From Zarea fungicola (Eukaryota; Ascomycota; Sordariomycetes; Hypocreales; Cordycipitaceae), in NCBI GenBank assembly GCA_900169235.1, contig FWCC01000124.1:1-64000 (forward strand): a DNA stretch of 64,000 nucleotides. Direction: 5' to 3'. Below, in pieces: positions 50,147 to 63,335 of this stretch. The notes below the pieces were generated by a model. That model did not search any database. It had not been told where the DNA came from and worked only from the letters and a program-made list of their open reading frames with translations. The translations under genes were made by a program, and so were the position numbers. Every line of letters begins with the position of its first letter. Position 1 is the stretch's first letter.

Positions 50147-50901
50147 CGTTTAGACTGCACTATATCTTGGTTACAGCGTATTACAAAACAAAATCTACCA
50201 AACGGCCCACTGGCGATCTTCTTTTTATGTATGTGCTCTCAGTATAACCTTGGCAGTGCTGCAACAATGCCATGATTCGCAGTATAAACTAGGCAAGGTG
50301 ACTGACTACCTAGCTGTCAGCTCATCATCGGCATTTTGTCCGTCCATCACGGACGACCAAGCGGCCATCCATTAAGAGTAGATGTTAAACAAGAATCAAC
50401 AAAGACATTAGTCATTCAAATAGAAGTAATAAATAATTTTTTTTCCCCTTCTGACGTACGACAGAATCACATCTGCACACCCCAGACTAGACAGTGTCAC
50501 GACATGCTGTCAGTACAACGAACACCTGCCCCACAATTTCTGTGCCTGTGGCGGCATCCGAACCTCGATGGAATTTATGGACTCGCATCCTCCGCGCAGC
50601 ATCCCATCGCCCTCTCATCCTCCGACGCAGGCCTATTGATGAGCTTCTTCGACCTGTATCTTTCCGTCGAGTATATATATCCACAACACCCGATCATCTA
50701 GCTCGCCAACCCACTGGCCGCCGCCTGGCGCGTCGTTCGATCCGACCCTATATACCTTCACATAACGTTCAATCCAGGGAACAATTGGAGAAGGGAACTC
50801 CCCCCAATGCCAAGTTTATTAACTGAGGACCAAACATCCCGAAGCAACTAGCTGAATATTTTGCTCCCAGCTCGCATTAACGCACCTGGTACATATCTCT
50901 C
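50147..50901. other. Spacer between SEC17 and VID28
   Basis: 755 bases holding the SEC17 3' region and the VID28 promoter. Open frames of up to 121 codons show no domain. Nothing else is supported. Confidence 0.6.
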
Positions 50902-53900
50902 ATGGCTCGCCAACACAGTTCGCCAATTCTTGCGCAGTTGCGCGGCGCAAAGACATTGCTGGAACAGAAGGCTGCCCTCCAGGCACTCAAGAATGAAATC
51001 GTCGGCCATGTTCAAAAGAAGGAGGAGTGGGTGTCGGTCGGTGTACTGGACCCTATTGTGAGATCTTTGTCCGGCACCCGGGCTCCTCTCAAAACGAATG
51101 GAAAGGAAGCAAGACCTCCATCGTCGGCGCGCCCATTATCAGAAGAGGAAAGTGTCAAGCTGCAAGCACTGCAGCTTGTTGGCAGCTTTGCTAATGGTTT
51201 GTCTCTACAAGTGACGAGAGAATCGAATAACTTGCTAACACATGGTTGAAGGCGGCCCAGCGTTCTTGCCACCTCTCGCCGCCGCCATGGCGCTGCCCGC
51301 GATTCTCAACAACATCTCTCCCACGTCGGCCCCCACACAAATCATTGTCACCGCACTAAAAGCTCTCACAAGTCTTGCTGATGCGGCCCTGCTAGCATCA
51401 CCATCATGCACCTTGAATCTTGAAGTCATCGCTGATCATGTCTTTGTTCCACGTCACGTTGAATCGTTCAGTCTTATCTTGGCTTCAGCATCTGCGCCGG
51501 GGCTGAATTTGCCGACCTTTACACAAAATTCTCTCGCTATTGGAATAATCGGTCGACTGTGTCGTGAAGAGCGTCACCAACAGGCACTGGCTGGTGGTGG
51601 TATTTTGGACTTGCTAGCTACGCAGCTTGCAAGCATTGTGGTCCGAGATGGCTTCGTTGTGCCTGGTGCAGAGGATTTCGCGCGCAAACATGAACTCTCT
51701 GCTGCATTCCCTGCAGCTGCAACGACTAGTGCCAAGATTGGACCGATTCTAGAGGCTATTAGCGCCATTATCGGAGATTCCAAGTACCGCGCGACTCGCC
51801 TGGTCAACTCTCCCTCCATCTTGGCCGTCTTTCCTTCCATAGAGGCCAAAAATTTCCCCTCACTGGGTTTTGCCAAGGGCAACGACTCAGAAAGTGGTGG
51901 CGTGGAACTCTTTCGACCAAAGTGGCTCACGGCGATGGAATATCTTCTCCCTGCTGTTGTTATCCCGCAAGCTCGAAGCGGGACTTCAACGCCATACTCA
52001 CATACAGACTCTACAGAAACGAAGAGCAGTCGCAAGGCCAAAACCCGCTCGCACCGCCCTTCTCGGGACAGTCCTGCTCGATTCCACGTACCCGGCCTGG
52101 ACGGATCGTATCCCGCATCAGACATAGAAAGTCCAATTATTCCCTGGCTTGTGTATCTTGTGCGATTACTTGATGAAGAAGGGCGCATCATGGCTCTGTC
52201 TGTACTTACCTCGCTTTTCAGAGCTGGCCTCTGTATGACAGTTGCACGAGAGACAACCTTGGCGCTACTGGTCGTGCCAATACTCATCAATACCATTGAA
52301 AGGAACGACAAAGAAGTGAGCGACGGCCAAGAATTGGAGGATGTTGGTGAGGCGAAAGCATTGACGAAGCATTACGTGCTGGAACGGGCACCAGTTATTC
52401 TTGCGCGGCTGATAACAGACAATGAGTCTCTGCAAAAGGCAGCGTTCGATTGTGACGCTGTCAAAATACTGACCAGGCTACTGAAAAATACGTATCGACC
52501 CTTGCCCTCAACTCGTTCGCAGTATTGGTCTGCGAACCCTGATGATGGCATGCAAGTGGAGGAAGAATCGCCAGTGTATCGACTTGGAGATTCTGGTATC
52601 CACCCTGTAATGGCACATCGCATCCGGACGCGAGAAGCCGCGCTCAAGGCCATCGGGGCGATTGCGGCATACAAGGAGGAATACCGAAAGGCCTTGGTAC
52701 TCGAAGACTTTGTTTCATGTGTGGTTGAGTCGCTCACAGAATTCCCCGGAAAGCCGCGACAGCCAAAAGATCGCAAAGATAAGAACGGAGCTGATGCTGT
52801 CCGCACCAGTCCCCATCCTGAGTATGGCACCAACCCCATCTCTGTGATTGTGGCAGCTTGCTTTGTTACTAGAATGCTGTCGCGATCTGTCCACACTTCT
52901 CGGACCGCGCTGGTCGACTACGGCGTGGCAGCACCTATTCTCAATGCCATGAAACACCCTGACATTAGTTTACAGATTGCTTCAACTGCAACTGTTGCCA
53001 ACTTGGTGGTTACTGTGAGCCCTTCAAAAGACTACCTTGCAGAGCATGGGGTAATGAAAGTCCTCTGCGAGCATGCGCACTCCCCTAACCCAGCACTCCG
53101 ATTGAATGCCTTGTGGGCTCTCAAGCATTTCGTTGACGGGATCTCGCTTAACTTGAAAAAGACGTGCTTGGAACTTTTGGAGCCAGGCTGGCTTCTTCGA
53201 CTGATCGATGATCAAGAACATGATGAAAGCATGCACTCGTCAAGATTGGGAGAAGATGTAGACGAGGAAATGGATGGTGAGGAAGGCGAGCTACGATGGC
53301 TGTACGCAGCTAGAGGCTCCATCCATGCTGTGAACGTACGCGCAACGGAATCTTCTCGGCTTTTCGAGATTGAAGGCTATTTATCAACTGTTCGCGAGTC
53401 TGAAAGCAACCCTGTGCCAAAGGCGCGTAACGATGCCCTTGCAATTGAGGAGCAGGGTGTCGACTTCATCCGCAACTTGATCGGCAGGGTAGACGTGGGT
53501 TCCAGCGCAGATGTTTCTAGCGAGAACTCTGAAGTTGTAGATTATTTATTCAAATCCATGGGGCAGGACCGCCTTTTCGATATCCTGGCAGGCAAATTGC
53601 GGGCCAAGATTCTGAACCCTTTTTCACGTCAGGGAACCACCCCGGGTCGAGAGACAAAGGTCGTCCACCCACAGGCGCGCATTGTTGCGGTTGTCATTTA
53701 CATACTGGCGCATATTGCGGCGACGAGCACGCGGTACTGCCAGATTGTCATTGCGCAGACAGAGTTACTCAAACTCCTCGTGTCGCAAACGAACAACCGC
53801 GATCGTGAAGTGCGGCTCGCACTCTGCCACTTGGTTCTCAACCTGACGTGTAAGGACAACGGGGCGGAAGCGCTCTCCTGCGCGGAGCGGGCTGCAGAGT

Positions 53901-54016
53901 TAAAACGTCTCGGGTTTCACACGAAAATGGAGACGTTGATGATTCAAGAAAGAGACCTGGGCGTCCGAGAACGGGCCAAGACCGCTGCCTGGCACCTAGA
54001 GAACCCAACTGCCTGA
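50902..54016 (+). CDS. VID28: Armadillo-repeat GID/CTLH ubiquitin ligase subunit (VID28/GID5, ARMC8 family)
   Basis: VID28/GID5 (ARMC8 in animals) is the scaffold arm of the GID/CTLH ubiquitin ligase that degrades gluconeogenic enzymes when glucose returns; it holds the substrate receptor. Two exons (50902-51196 and 51252-54016) give 1019 residues. The 55-nt intron has donor GTTTGT and acceptor TTGAAG, an unusual but usable pair, and splits a Gly codon. The protein is an array of ARM helices: for example TTLALLVVPILINTIE, AALKAIGAIAAYKEEYRKALV, VAAPILNAMKHPDISLQIASTATVANLVV and PALRLNALWALKHFVDGI. It ends with the conserved DREVRLALCHLVLNLTCKD and GVRERAKTAAWHLENP. A Ser/Thr-rich loop (about 290-330) and an acidic loop (EDVDEEMDGEEGE) interrupt the repeats. 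Length matches other Pezizomycotina members and exceeds yeast. Confidence 0.92.
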
Positions 54017-57000
54017 TGATGGATTGTGAATGGCAGATAGGCGACAAGGTTGATCTGTATATATTTTCTTAAAAATTTCACCGGGGTATATGATATATTA
54101 TATGCTTGTTATAGCGATTGAGTTCAAAAGCGGCTTGAGATGCATAGTTTTATTTTTGGGGGAGGGGGTTCCTGTTGGGAACACGAGCATTTTCTACTCT
54201 TGACTTTTAAATAATTGGCCTGGAAGCTCTTCGTAGGCTGAGCGGCATTACTTGAGAAACCATAAAATCAAATGATGCTATCTGTACTATCTATCTGCAC
54301 AGCGAATTCCGGGAATTGTTCAGCTGCTGTAATACGGGAACCAATACCGCTGGTATATTTGGCTACGAGAGACCTGCGAGAATACTGCGCTCCTACCCTA
54401 TATGGAAACATTTGTTCGACCACCGACCTATTCAACTAGGAAGAGCTCATTCTGGCAAGACATCTCAGTCTCTTTGTGCAGCCCATATGGCCACGCGGAG
54501 AGGGGTGACCTTGCATGCCTGGTGAATGGGTCGATTGTTACAATAGCGTCCCGCCACAAATCTACCGTCGGCCGACCGACGGAAATCGATGGGATAGAAC
54601 ATGGGAGGAGGGTGAAACCCTCGATTTGCAGCCCCAACCTCTCTGTCTCTTCGCTCCCTTCCACTCCGTACTGTCTCACATGCCATGTTTTGCCTCTGGG
54701 AGTGCTACGTGCCAGAGGGCGGAAGCCATAGCCCGTGTACACGCGTGTGTACATATGTCTTGTAGAATGAAAAGCAGAATAGTTTATTGTTTGTCTATTA
54801 GTCTGTCTACGCCGCGATTTGGATCGGCAAAATTAGCACTTGGATGGATCTACATCCGTGGCGAGACAGAGAGATACACGAGCTATGTTGGGTGGGACGA
54901 GGTGTTCTTTTGGTAGGCAGAGGAGGGCAAAGGGTTTGCGCAGTGAAACATGTCTAGCGATGTTCTCGTGGTTTTGCGAAGGGAAAATCCCAGGATCTCG
55001 GGTTGTTCGCCACTTGGAAGGGTTTGGACTTCGTTTAGGGGGGGTGGGCAAGACCAAGAAAAGGCATGTCCGTGTCTCCCTTGTTCAGCTGGCCATGTGC
55101 TACACGTTTTTGTTAGTCTTACCCTTCAAGTGACGTGGATTAACTAAAGCATTATATTTCTTGTTTCTGAGTTAAAATGAAAAAGCTGCTTCTGGCAAAT
55201 AGCCGGAGAAGAGACAAACAGGCACGCGTGGAGGCCGAACTGACTGGCTGCACGAGCTAGTGTCTCACGGCCTTTGGCCGACAAGAAAGACATATGCTTG
55301 GAGCATCATGACATCAGTACCTTGCCTGCTCAACTCTGCAAGAAATTAATTAGCACTCATTCTCATGCAGATATAGACTACTGGGGGATGGTACGAGGCG
55401 ACCAAGAAAACCAGAATGTTGTATTCTTTCACTAATCATAGTCGCGGAGGGGACAAATGATTTCCGCGCAGAGCAATACTGGACCAGGCATCTGCCGAGT
55501 AAATGTTGCCAATTTTGTTTTTAGAGCACTGTTGCTTGGAAAGGCATGGAGGCATGACGGTAGCAATGTGCCGGGGCCAACGTTGGGTTGACCCGATCCC
55601 GAGATGAAAGCAGACACCTTCGTTTTGCTTATCGGCAGAAGCAGACGTTGCTTCAACAACATTTACAGGTAACGTTTTACGTCAGGAATCAAGTATTGAA
55701 ACATGATCCATATCTCGTTCAGCGGTATGCAAAAGGACGGGACGGGGCGGACTGTCAATAGTTGCCGAACGGAAAGCGTTTTGAAAAAACGGTTTGACCA
55801 TACTACATTTATGATTTAGCTGCCGTGGAGCAAACTCCAGCCAAATAAAAAGCAAGGACCCAAACCCTGAAAGGTTAGCTCTGTTATTTCCTTTTGTGGG
55901 AGCGGAATGTTCTGCGAGGATGTCGGGGGTTGGATGGATGCTAAGGTGCGAGGCTGTCTTTGTAGTGCATTTCTCATTCGTGCAGAAGGGATGGGAAGTA
56001 TTTCAAAATGAGGGGTCTTTGAGACAGAATGGCCATGGCGCTCTTTTGCGGAGGTGATGTGAGGCGAAGAAAATTATGTGGTATTGGGGGTTCAAAATTT
56101 GGCTTATTTTTACTTCTTTGCTGCTAGTTTCACAGCTGGAGGGGCTACTTGTATACAGACAATGTGATGGGCGTGTGAGAATAGAGAGAATCATTTTGCT
56201 TTTTTGTTGGTTCTTTGCCTTGAGAAATTAACCTCGAATATATATGCAGTTTGACGTAGATGGCTGTGCCTTTCTTTCTTTGGCTTCCCAGCCTTTACAG
56301 TCAAGGTCTTTTACGCGTTCTTGACTGGAATCAAAATAGAACACGCGATGCTGAATAAAAAGTCAATCTACATTACTCCGAATGCCTTGATTATTTTACA
56401 AGGCATCAAGCCAGTGTAAAAGATTCAAGTTGATAAACATCGTACTCAATGCCATTTTGACCGCGGGCCGCGGCGCCGGCGCGAGTTTGCGCCTGCTGCT
56501 TCTTTCCTAAAATCTTAGTCGAATATTCACGCGGCATAGATTCCGCAATAGGGTGGTACCTCGTCTTTGCTTTTTCCCTCTTCGTTGTGATCACTGATCA
56601 TCCATAATCATTGCTTTTTACGGCCTGCATGTCTCGGTGCTGTGTCTCTCGCATTTGCTTTTTGGGCGGTTTTGGGCTTTGAGGGAACTCTAGCTACCAG
56701 TAATAACTGCTGCGACAAAAAGCCATTGGCGGTGTGAAAAATACCAGTCTTGGACGGGGTGAAGACAAAAAAGGAAAAGGGTTGCTAAAAGGAGCACAAG
56801 ATCGCCCACCGTTGTATTTCTTATTGCGCCCGCTGTGGATTGTGTTTGAGTGCTCGCAGCTGTGGTGTGTCTGATATGGCAAGTCTGGTATGCGTGGCAT
56901 ATGTAGAAGGAGGAGGGTCTGACAGGACAAGGGAAATCCTTATCGTGGTTTAAAGTCCAGGGGATAAAATGCTAGACTGTGGTGGGACTTGTTGTCTTAC

Positions 57001-60000
57001 ATTGGGCTTTACAAAGCCGTCTGCCGGAACTTCTCACGACTTACACGTCTCGATGTTGTTTTGTAAGTCTGGATTTGGTAGTTTGTTGCCATATCGGGCG
57101 CGAGTCAGGTGCAACAATTTGAGAGATCCGAACCGCCTTTGGGGATGAACAAGACGATTACGCATGGAAATGGAGGAGGGCCCAGTAGTAAACGAATAGT
57201 TTTGGAACGAGTTGTACTCACAAAGATTGTGGCTGGCGATGATCCAAGATGAAGTGAAAGGGTTGCTGCGGCACGCCACCGGCGAGTTTATTTTACTTTT
57301 GGCAGTCGCGAGGATGAAAGGACATATCTGGGAGAGGTTGTTGTATCTGCTCAGGTCCGTTTGATGTGGGAGATCTCTCATCTGTGCCTTCAGACTGGAG
57401 ATGCGTTCAGTTTCCATGCGGCTTTCACTGAGTAGTTTCACCGGGGGAGCAAGAGTGACAGGGCGGTGTGAATTCGGATTTACTCTCGATATAACTGTAA
57501 AATTGCAAGAAAATATAACGAAGCTAGCAAAGTCCTTGTTACGAAAACAGCCAGTATCCTCCAAGGACCGAATGGCGCTGCGTATTCGGGTCAAGATGCC
57601 AAAGATCTATGTTCAAACTTGGAATGAAAATCCGGCTCCGTCTCAGTTTTTGGGCAGGGCAGTGGTATGGAATGACTCCTCTATATTTATTTTCTTCTTT
57701 TCACAAGCGTATTTGCGTACAATTTGATGTCAAAGTACCCTGCGTCTGGCTGTTGGGTATCCCGCTGGCAGGGCGAGGGCAGTGAAATGGATTAGAAAGT
57801 CAATGCCAGTAAAAATAAATATCTAGAAATCAATTACTTTTTAAAAAGAAAAAAAGGGAAAAGAAGAAAGAAATGTGGCCAAGAAGTGGTCTTCTTCCGG
57901 ATGAAGTGTATCAGCCAAGTGCAAGCCACCCCGTTGTATTTGCTTTTTGATCCACGGTGTGTGAATGGCTTGCAGATTACAGAGGGCCGTGGTCGGCATT
58001 TTCTATCTATCGCCAATTGACCTAATAATTGGATGCGGTGGGAAATCTAATGGGAAAACCAAGAGAGGAAGATAGTTTTGGTTTACATGTTTATGTGGGA
58101 TGGCCAGTAGCAAGCCGCCGTGCTGTTGAAGGTTGCATAGCTCTCGGCATGCGGCAAGACGCCTAGATTGGCTCAAACGCTCCAGACAAGGCGCTGAATT
58201 AAGACCTCTGCTCTTATGGCTGCGAATGCCCCCAAAGCGTGACCTTTTCCCGCATTGTACTGAGTACAGAGAGTACTGAATATGTACGCAATGCATCATC
58301 TTCTTTGCTTGCGGTGACGGCGAGATCAGGCCATCGTAGACATAAAAAACGTGGTGTGGCGTAGAACAAGTCAACTCTAGAAAGCAGTACCACATGGCAA
58401 AGTGGGCAAAAAGCATGGCTCTCTCTTTTTCGCAAAGTTTAGAATTTAACCACATTTTATTATTCTCCGTAGGACGGGAAAAAGACACGAGTCAAGAAAC
58501 TACTGGTATCGATTCGGGAACCACGCTAACAAGCTGCCTTTGCTTTTTGAAATTGCGCAGGGGAGAATAGTGGCGCGCCGGCACCACAGATGGACACTCG
58601 AAATACACGGGACGGGACGGAGGAGAATATGAAAAGCGATAGAATTTGGCATCCATTCAACCGTTGTGCCGGGGTTTGGCTGGTCAGCTTCATTGGGACT
58701 GACGGTTCTGCAGTAGCATGTGGGTAACTTATTAGTGGCCATAGTTTGACAAGTCTCAAATAGACGGGTAACCCGCTGTTAACCATGTGGCATGACAGAA
58801 TGACATACGCTGGGCTACTGGTAAAGAGAAAGGGATGAAAAAGCAACGAAGAAGCCAAGACAGAACAAGTTTGGACGTCTGGGGATGTGAATGCAAGGAT
58901 GGGAGGAGGTGTGTGGTGGCGTTGGGAAAAGTGAAAAGTGATGAGAAAGATGGAGAATGGGCTAATAATGCACAAAGTTGTGTTTGCCTGAGAGTGCATA
59001 GCTGCCTTCAACTGACAGCCACACCCTGACAAGGATAATTTCCAGCAGCAACCGAGCCCAAAGCAATCGAGGCGTCAGGCACATCGATTATGATATGCTG
59101 GCATCTCGGCAGTTTACTTTTCTACAGGACCATGTCAAATGTCAAAATGGTGAGGAGAATCTACTAAACGCCAGGGGAGGAGCAGCAAGGACGCTGTTTG
59201 AAGCTAATGCGCGAGAATGGAGAGAGAGAGCGCGTGTCGGCAACATGAACATGATGCTTCATACTTTTCTGCAGCAAACCGTTGGTCTTGCCGCTACTGC
59301 GTGCTCATTTAGTATATTCGTAACAGCGAGAAGTCACATATGTACAAACAAAAACAACAACACAAGTTTCACAAAGCAGCCATGTAGGCGACGTTGGAGA
59401 CCGTCCGCCATGCCGCCTTACTAACTTGTTAGTGGGCACCTATGGGAGGGTTTCATTGCGGCCCGCGCCCGCCGTCTCCGTCCACTTGCCGCGTTCCTAC
59501 GATTATTTCTTGCTGCTGCAAAATGCGGCTTGGCATACCATTGTGGCCAAAGTTCCCAGCCATGCAACCTCATTTCTCCGCGGACGTTTCCAAAACCAGG
59601 ATGCTTCGCCTGAGATGAGATCGTCGGGGTGGATTGGAGCAGCCAAAAATTCCCATTCCCTCCTTGCCCCCCTTAAGCAGCGATCAGGTAAGCAGTAAAA
59701 GGAGCAACCGGCATTGTTTCGGGGGGGGATCTTCAGTGCTAAAAGTTAGCTAAAACGTTCAAACTAAAAATGATTACTGGTGTTGTACTGGTTGACTGGT
59801 ACGTTTGATCCCAGTCACTCGCTATCTTTGTCCTTTGCTACCCTGGTCCTGGTCCTGGCCCATGCTCAAGAAAAGTCTCGGGTCGCAGCCGTGGATGGGG
59901 GATATATTAATTAGTATCAGCTAGGGCATTGCGTAAATATAGACCGGCATTCCGCACATAACTCCATCCGAGGGGTGAGATAACGATTGCAGAGTACCCG

Positions 60001-62794
60001 CCTCACAGTAATGTAACCTGTGATGATTGCCATCCGGGGCACACAGTCAGTGATTTGTGATCACCATGGCATCGTATTTGCTCACTCTTTTCTTTTATTA
60101 GTCATTGCCTTCTCCTGCCTGAATGGTAGGATTCGGGATGCACCCTGGTGACCGTTGGTTAGCACGCGCTTCGCCTCACCAGTAGCGTCGTAATGAGAGC
60201 CCAGTCTAGACAAAGTCGGAAAGGGCACACGACGCTTCGTAGTTTGCAACGGCCACCCCGTTGCCGCTTTTATTGTCATAATGGTTAAGAGATTCCAAAC
60301 TTGTAGACTAACACCCGTCATGTTGTACACTGGGGTACCTGAGTTGGTTACCCTGCATGTACTGCATCTTGTATCGTGGAGCACTGACGTACATATGCAA
60401 AAGGGCGAGCGCCGGACCTCAGAGTAATGTCGAGCGCCCGCATGGCAGCATCTGGACTGTATGCACTCGTATCGAGGTTGTTCGGGGACGCCGCAGTTTG
60501 GCATAAACATGCACAGGTAAACGAAATCTTACTTTTACTTATTTTTACCACCCTCACAGCACCGCGATGTCGCCGTCCTGAGAGAGGATGAAGCTGGGGA
60601 TTATATACTAGTACATTTGAAGATATACCGGTACTGCATACTCAAGACAGAGCAAAAAGAGTCAACGGGTCACCTAAACATCAAGCTCGCTCTTCCATCA
60701 CAACCAAGTTTGCTGCAGTATAAGCCAGGCTCAAAGCAGCAGGCTATTCGTGTCGAGTCATCGTCTTTAGAATGAACTGGAGTGAGGAATTCTTGCCACC
60801 AACAAACGTTGCAGAAGCGACCCGCTATCAAGGCATCATCAACCACTATTTCGGAATGGGAATGGAATATGTAGGAAGCAAAGGCCTCACAGACCAACAC
60901 GGTACAAAATTCCGCCTCCTAGAGGGGTGGGCGTATTTATTGTCTCTTGTGAGGGTTGGTTTATTACTAATGCCTAGTAAAAAGACAACGGCAAATTAAG
61001 CTAAAATTATAAACCAAAAACTTCAAAGGGGGAGAAAGCCACTCAGACGGTCATTCTTTAGCGGGAGGTAGTGTATCATTGTCCGTTGCGTTTCCGTGCT
61101 TGCGGGCGCTAAAAACTAATCCAAATGATTGTGGCTGCTCCTTGCAAGAGGCCGTTTGTGGCGGTACTCGAAACGTCCGTCACTTGTCTCGCTTACCATT
61201 TTACTTCTACACCACTCTTTGTATCAAGGATGAACTACTCCGTACCATCCTCTCGTTTCGTCCAAGTCGGTGGGTGGACACGGAAGGCACATGAGAACAC
61301 TGGTATCACGTTGACAGCCCGAATATCACGCCACTTCTGTAGATGCGCCCTTGTAATTGGCAAGCTAATTAATATAGGTATGCAGAGGAACCATATTGGC
61401 GGGTCCTGCTCTGTGTGTGGGCTGTGTATATGCTCTGTGTGTGTGGCGATGTCACCGAGTCACTAATAGCACAAACAGTGGGATCAAATTGATTACCACG
61501 TACCTGGGAACTGGGTGGTGCCTAATGAGCCAATGGATGGTCACACTCAAACCACCTGGGGGAAAGCCGTAGCCAAGTCAAATCACAACGAACATGGAGG
61601 GATCCAAGGTAATTGGTGTGCAGCGTATCGAGCTGGTGATGCCTTGGACACTACTCCGTAGCTAGCACCCACTCAGGTGAGCCCTGCTCAGCCCCGGCCT
61701 GAATGAAACCCAAAACTCCGCAGCTGCAGCTTGAGTTGCTCAGATCTGTTGGAGTGCGCTGCAGGCTAGAACCAAGGACACGGCGCGGCCAGTAGTGAGG
61801 CAGCCGCTCGCGGTTGATGATGACACAAAAGGACCTCAAGAGCAACAGAAGGAGCAAAAGCACCGAGCCACCTACCCCTGAATCGACGCTGTTAAAACCC
61901 ACCCTGGTTATGGGAATTGTTGCCTACATTTTGGGTCCAGGTGATCGGAGAACATGTACAGATACTGAACATAGGATAGGTCTCAGCTGATGTCGTTTCC
62001 AGGTAGTAGGCTGCCATGGGCTGTTGAGAAGACTGCCACCAGTAGGATGATCTTATGCAGGCTACAGGAAAGCAAGGCTGGCACAAAGATGGGCGAATGC
62101 AACTACAGCGTGGCAACATATTCAGTTTATTGTCGAGCGCCTTTTGGAGAGATACCAAAATAATAATAGTAAATAAATAAAAAAAAAAACCAATAAAAAT
62201 AAAAACTCATGGCAAAACAGGGTCTCTTCGTCCCAACTCCTGGTAGTTTGAAGGCAAATCGTTGCTATAAACTTTGAGTTTGACGCCATGCGAACCTGTG
62301 CCCATATGCGGCATCAAGCACGGGCGTACTAACGGCCCTTCTTCCTTCTTTGCAACCAGGCCATTTTTAGCCACTGATCTTTTTGGTCTTTTGTTTTCAT
62401 TATTCCACTTTTACGCCTCACCAGTCTGTGACTGCCCGCAGTTTGGGGCTCAAGAGTCTCGAACAGCTGTGAACTGCTCAAGTCTCTCGGCGGCGTCTAT
62501 AGCCATTTCAATAGTGCCTTTTCTTGCCCACCTATAGAAGGCTTCTATACGGCGCCGGCCGCATATGAAGAAGAACACAGCCCTTCCATCCACAGGGGCA
62601 AAGGCGGCGCCCAACCAGTTAGTAGCGTACGATGCACGAATAATGTCACTAGATGCAGCCGCACCCACCTTACTCGGCAGCAACAGGATGGGCTAAGTTA
62701 TGTGCCCAAATGGATGAGCGCCGAGGGTGGGCACTTGAGCCGCTAAAAAAGCAAACATTGCTCCACATTGGAGCAAATCGTCACATCTCATAAA
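54017..62794. other. Gene-poor tract, 8.8 kb
   Basis: I find no supported gene. All open frames are under 190 codons, mostly overlapping on both strands, with no domain or coding bias. The longest is on the minus strand at 57034-57594 (186 codons). The region alternates A/T-rich patches with plain sequence. A GC-rich island lies at 56459-56490. I see no long repeat or clear transposon remnant before 63 kb. It could hold long regulatory sequence or noncoding transcripts, which sequence alone cannot show. Confidence 0.5.
62758..62776. repeat. Short perfect inverted repeat (8-bp stem, 3-nt loop)
   Basis: TTGCTCCA and TGGAGCAA flank CAT, some 19 bases before the short ORF at 62795. It could be a hairpin or a dyad protein-binding site. 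The function is unknown. Confidence 0.8.
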
Positions 62795-62929
62795 ATGTAT
62801 CTCTTCCAAAATGGTGCCGAGTGGGCTTGGAAGCTAGGCAAGGCGGCCCTGTCAAAGGACGGACAGCACTGCCTCTTCGGTACCAAGCGCCAGGTTACTG
62901 CTACTGGTAGCTCCAAGGTATGGCTTTGA
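62795..62929 (+). CDS. Short ORF or possible first exon, unknown
   Basis: An ATG at 62795 opens a frame of 44 codons (MYLFQNGAEWAWKLGKAALS, then a KDGQHCLFGTKRQ segment) before a TGA. Its codons look more gene-like than the surrounding 8 kb. A donor-like GTATGG follows AGCTCCAAG at 62918, so this might be a first exon of 41 codons whose remaining exons lie beyond 63.3 kb or have been lost. I could not find a convincing following exon inside the window. A MITE sits 160 bases downstream. No family is recognised. Confidence 0.25.
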   Translation: MYLFQNGAEWAWKLGKAALSKDGQHCLFGTKRQVTATGSSKVWL

Positions 62930-63090
62930 CTTGTCAGGGATGGGGATGTGGAGTTAACATTTGGTGGCTGGATGGTGGTTAGTGTTCAATAATGCTAGAC
63001 GAATTGTGGAATACAATGGCTCTAGGGGGCTGTAGCTGCTCCATTGCTTCTTGGCTGGCGTTTGATGCACATTTGTTTTATTTTCAAATA

Positions 63091-63333
63091 CAGTGGGTGG
63101 CAAGAAGTATTTGACCCCTACCAGGTATCTTCTGGCGCATAAGCTAACCTAAAATAGAAATCAAAACACTGCCGCTTTAGACTGATTAAGACAGTCCACT
63201 GTAAATCCACTGTAACCTCTCTCAGGGATAGGGTTATGCAAAAGCTAATAAAAGCAGCGTTATAGTAGCTTCCTATTTGGGCTAGTCGCAAGTAGATACC
63301 TCGAAGGGGTCAAATACTTACTGCCACCCACTG
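63091..63333. mobile_element. 243-bp MITE, Tc1/mariner type
   Basis: The element starts CAGTGGGTGGCAAGAAGTAT and ends as the inverse of CAGTGGGTGGCAGTAAGTAT. The inverted ends match at 37 of 42 positions. It is flanked on both sides by TA (63089-63090 and 63334-63335), the target-site duplication of Tc1/mariner/pogo transposons. The interior has no open frame of note, so it cannot encode a transposase and would depend on a full-length relative elsewhere. The ends are well preserved, with little sign of C-to-T decay by repeat-induced mutation. Confidence 0.92.
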
Positions 63334-63335
63334 TA

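Noticed and set aside
56406..56530. GC-rich minus-strand segment with an acceptor-like TTTTAG and an Ala/Gly/Gln coding stretch
   Set aside because: It looks a little like a last exon, but I found no upstream exon or start that joins to it in frame.
57034..57594. 186-codon minus-strand open frame in the gene-poor tract
   Set aside because: No family, no flanking signals and no bias. Chance frames of this size are expected in 8.8 kb read on six frames.
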